Assembly: GCA_028678905.1 (NCBI GenBank)
Contig: JAJRCO010000128.1
Span: forward strand, 1-30,870
DNA length: 30,870 nucleotides
Reading direction: 5' to 3'
Source: Methanomicrobiales archaeon
GTDB taxonomy: Archaea > Halobacteriota > Methanomicrobia > Methanomicrobiales > JACTUA01
The translations under genes were made by a program, and so were the position numbers. The notes beneath the pieces are model-generated. The model had not been told where the DNA came from. It searched no databases and worked only from the letters and a program-made list of their open reading frames with translations. Of this stretch, positions 30,057-30,870 are shown piece after piece (the stretch's first letter is position 1; each line of letters starts with the position of its first letter).

Positions 30057-30557
30057 TTACAGGATAATCTGCCGAATCTGGGGCTGCATACGTAGCTCTT
30101 CGATAACTCCGGGCGGAAGCGGTTCATCGATGATGATCACCAGACGTGGGTGTTCGCTGAAGTAGGGGTCGGTGACGAAGATCTGCCGGATCCCCAGTGA
30201 ATAACGGTGCAGAACCTGGACGGCGGCTCCTACTATTCCCTTTTCCGTGGCGTTCCGGGGGATGATAGTAATTACTGTGAGTTTGAGGGCATTGGCCACC
30301 TGGCTCAGATCAGGGGTAGCCCGCATGTTTAAGAATATCTCCTTCAGAGATGCATCGGAGACTATCCGCTGACCGGTCATGTCAATTACCCGTCGATCGG
30401 TTCCAATGACCTTCGCGATATGCGTCGCCGGTATCTCGACCCCATTGCAATGGACTTTCGCCTGTTCATTTACCCCAAAGCCGTTTTCCAGGAGGAACTT
30501 TACCACCCGCGACTGTGCCGGGGAATCGGCGAACCGCTGTATAATCTCCGCCCACAT
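30057..30557 (-). CDS. HTH/ACT-domain regulator of amino acid metabolism (COG2150-like)
   Basis: A 166-residue predicted cytosolic regulator. The N-terminal part (about 1-65: SRVVKFLLENGFGVNEQAKVHCNGVEIPATHIAKVIGTDRRVI) resembles a winged helix for DNA binding. The C-terminal part (about 90-166) is an ACT domain (LTVITIIPRNATEKGIVGAAVQVLHRYSLGIRQIF ... RLVIIIDEPLPPGVIEEL). That arrangement suggests sensing of an amino acid. AAGGAG lies ten bases upstream of the ATG, and a TATA box is at 30596-30610. Convergent with the LUD gene; 29880-30056 contains no gene. Confidence 0.87.
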   Translation of the reverse strand: MWAEIIQRFADSPAQSRVVKFLLENGFGVNEQAKVHCNGVEIPATHIAKVIGTDRRVIDMTGQRIVSDASLKEIFLNMRATPDLSQVANALKLTVITIIPRNATEKGIVGAAVQVLHRYSLGIRQIFVTDPYFSEHPRLVIIIDEPLPPGVIEELRMQPQIRQIIL

Positions 30558-30595
30558 TCTAGTAAGTCTCCTTGATGTGTAATATTGTACATTCT

Positions 30596-30610
30596 TGTAT
30601 ACTTATAGTC
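30596..30610 (-). promoter_or_regulatory. TATA box of the HTH/ACT regulator gene
   Basis: On the minus strand GACTATAAGTATACA fits an archaeal TATA element. A start about 26 bases on (near 30577) leaves a 20-nt leader containing AAGGAG (30568-30573) before the ATG at 30557. Confidence 0.55.
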
Positions 30611-30870
30611 CTTCTGCACCACGTGTACCTCTACAATGAAATCGAACGAAATAAATATCTGGATCGTTTATCGAATAGTCGGCCTGTATTCGCTCGAACT
30701 TTAAATAAAAAAATTGACCGGCATCTGTTCCGTTTGTTCCTCATCCAGGTCGGAAATTAATCAGCCGCCATCATAGATGAATCAACTAAGCTGGTCTCTC
30801 GACAAAACGACTGTGCTATAGTTCGAGATAGTGGTGGGTCGGTCAATCCCTCCTCATGCTCGGTAGATCG
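30611..30870. other. Gene-free end of the window
   Basis: No convincing coding frame, tRNA or repeat array. A 62-codon frame across 30572-30760 is AT-rich and not protein-like. A small inverted repeat TCTCGA (30797-30802) / TCGAGA (30823-30828) is present; it is too short to interpret. Confidence 0.5.

Noticed and set aside
30797..30828. TCTCGA/TCGAGA inverted repeat near the window end
   Set aside because: Six-base arms with a 20-base gap occur by chance at this length; no other support.

Overview
The window reads as the chromosome of a hydrogenotrophic methanogenic archaeon, most likely of the order Methanomicrobiales (Methanoregula / Methanosphaerula / Methanospirillum type). The support is indirect but consistent: archaeal information-processing genes (TFE, archaeal-type AlaRS, aTrm56, TrmG10), the anaerobe-specific homocysteine genes first described in Methanosarcina, and a complete Mbh-type energy-converting [NiFe] hydrogenase cluster of the kind known in some Methanomicrobiales. 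No mcr, rRNA or tRNA gene is visible, so the assignment is inference. TATA boxes, short leaders and dense ATGA stop/start overlaps are all archaeal in style.

Layout. (1) 1-5550 is an accessory region. It holds an AT-rich secreted PKD protein, a decayed relic of a CRISPR cas1 gene with an internal duplication, a DJ-1/PfpI gene that seems to lack its 5' end, a small unknown ORF, a large DUF11 surface protein and a small lipoprotein. (2) 5554-6939 holds a coiled-coil protein followed by the tRNA G10 methyltransferase. (3) 7123-15243, minus strand, is a 14-gene operon in the order mbhA to mbhN: an Mrp-type Na+/H+ antiporter module (mbhA-H) followed by the hydrogenase module (mbhI-N). Both [NiFe] ligand motifs are present in MbhL, so it should couple ferredoxin and H2 to a Na+/H+ gradient. 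(4) 15244-20874: hisH, then (minus strand) Nif3-like protein, SWIM zinc-finger protein, alaS and a membrane-tethered winged-helix regulator, with a possible 34-residue membrane peptide divergent from the Nif3 gene. (5) 20928-21861 is an AT-rich convergent pair: a membrane-anchored sulfite-oxidase-fold molybdopterin protein and a DUF4405 membrane protein. (6) 22442-25049 is a tightly coupled three-gene operon (COG1900-CBS, NIL-ferredoxin, UPF0280) for homocysteine synthesis. (7) 25024-29104: two unknown small proteins, a short ORF whose start codon lies in a hairpin loop, a small winged-helix-like protein, then aTrm56, an ATP-grasp enzyme, TFE and an HD-domain protein in one packed run. (8) 29208-30557: a LUD-domain protein and a HTH/ACT-domain regulator.

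The most notable observations are the complete mbh operon with a palindromic element in its leader, the undivided homocysteine operon, the cas1 relic, and the start-codon-in-loop hairpin at 25970-25992. I found no convincing undescribed multi-gene system. The nearest candidates are the molybdopterin/DUF4405 pair and the hairpin-controlled small ORF.
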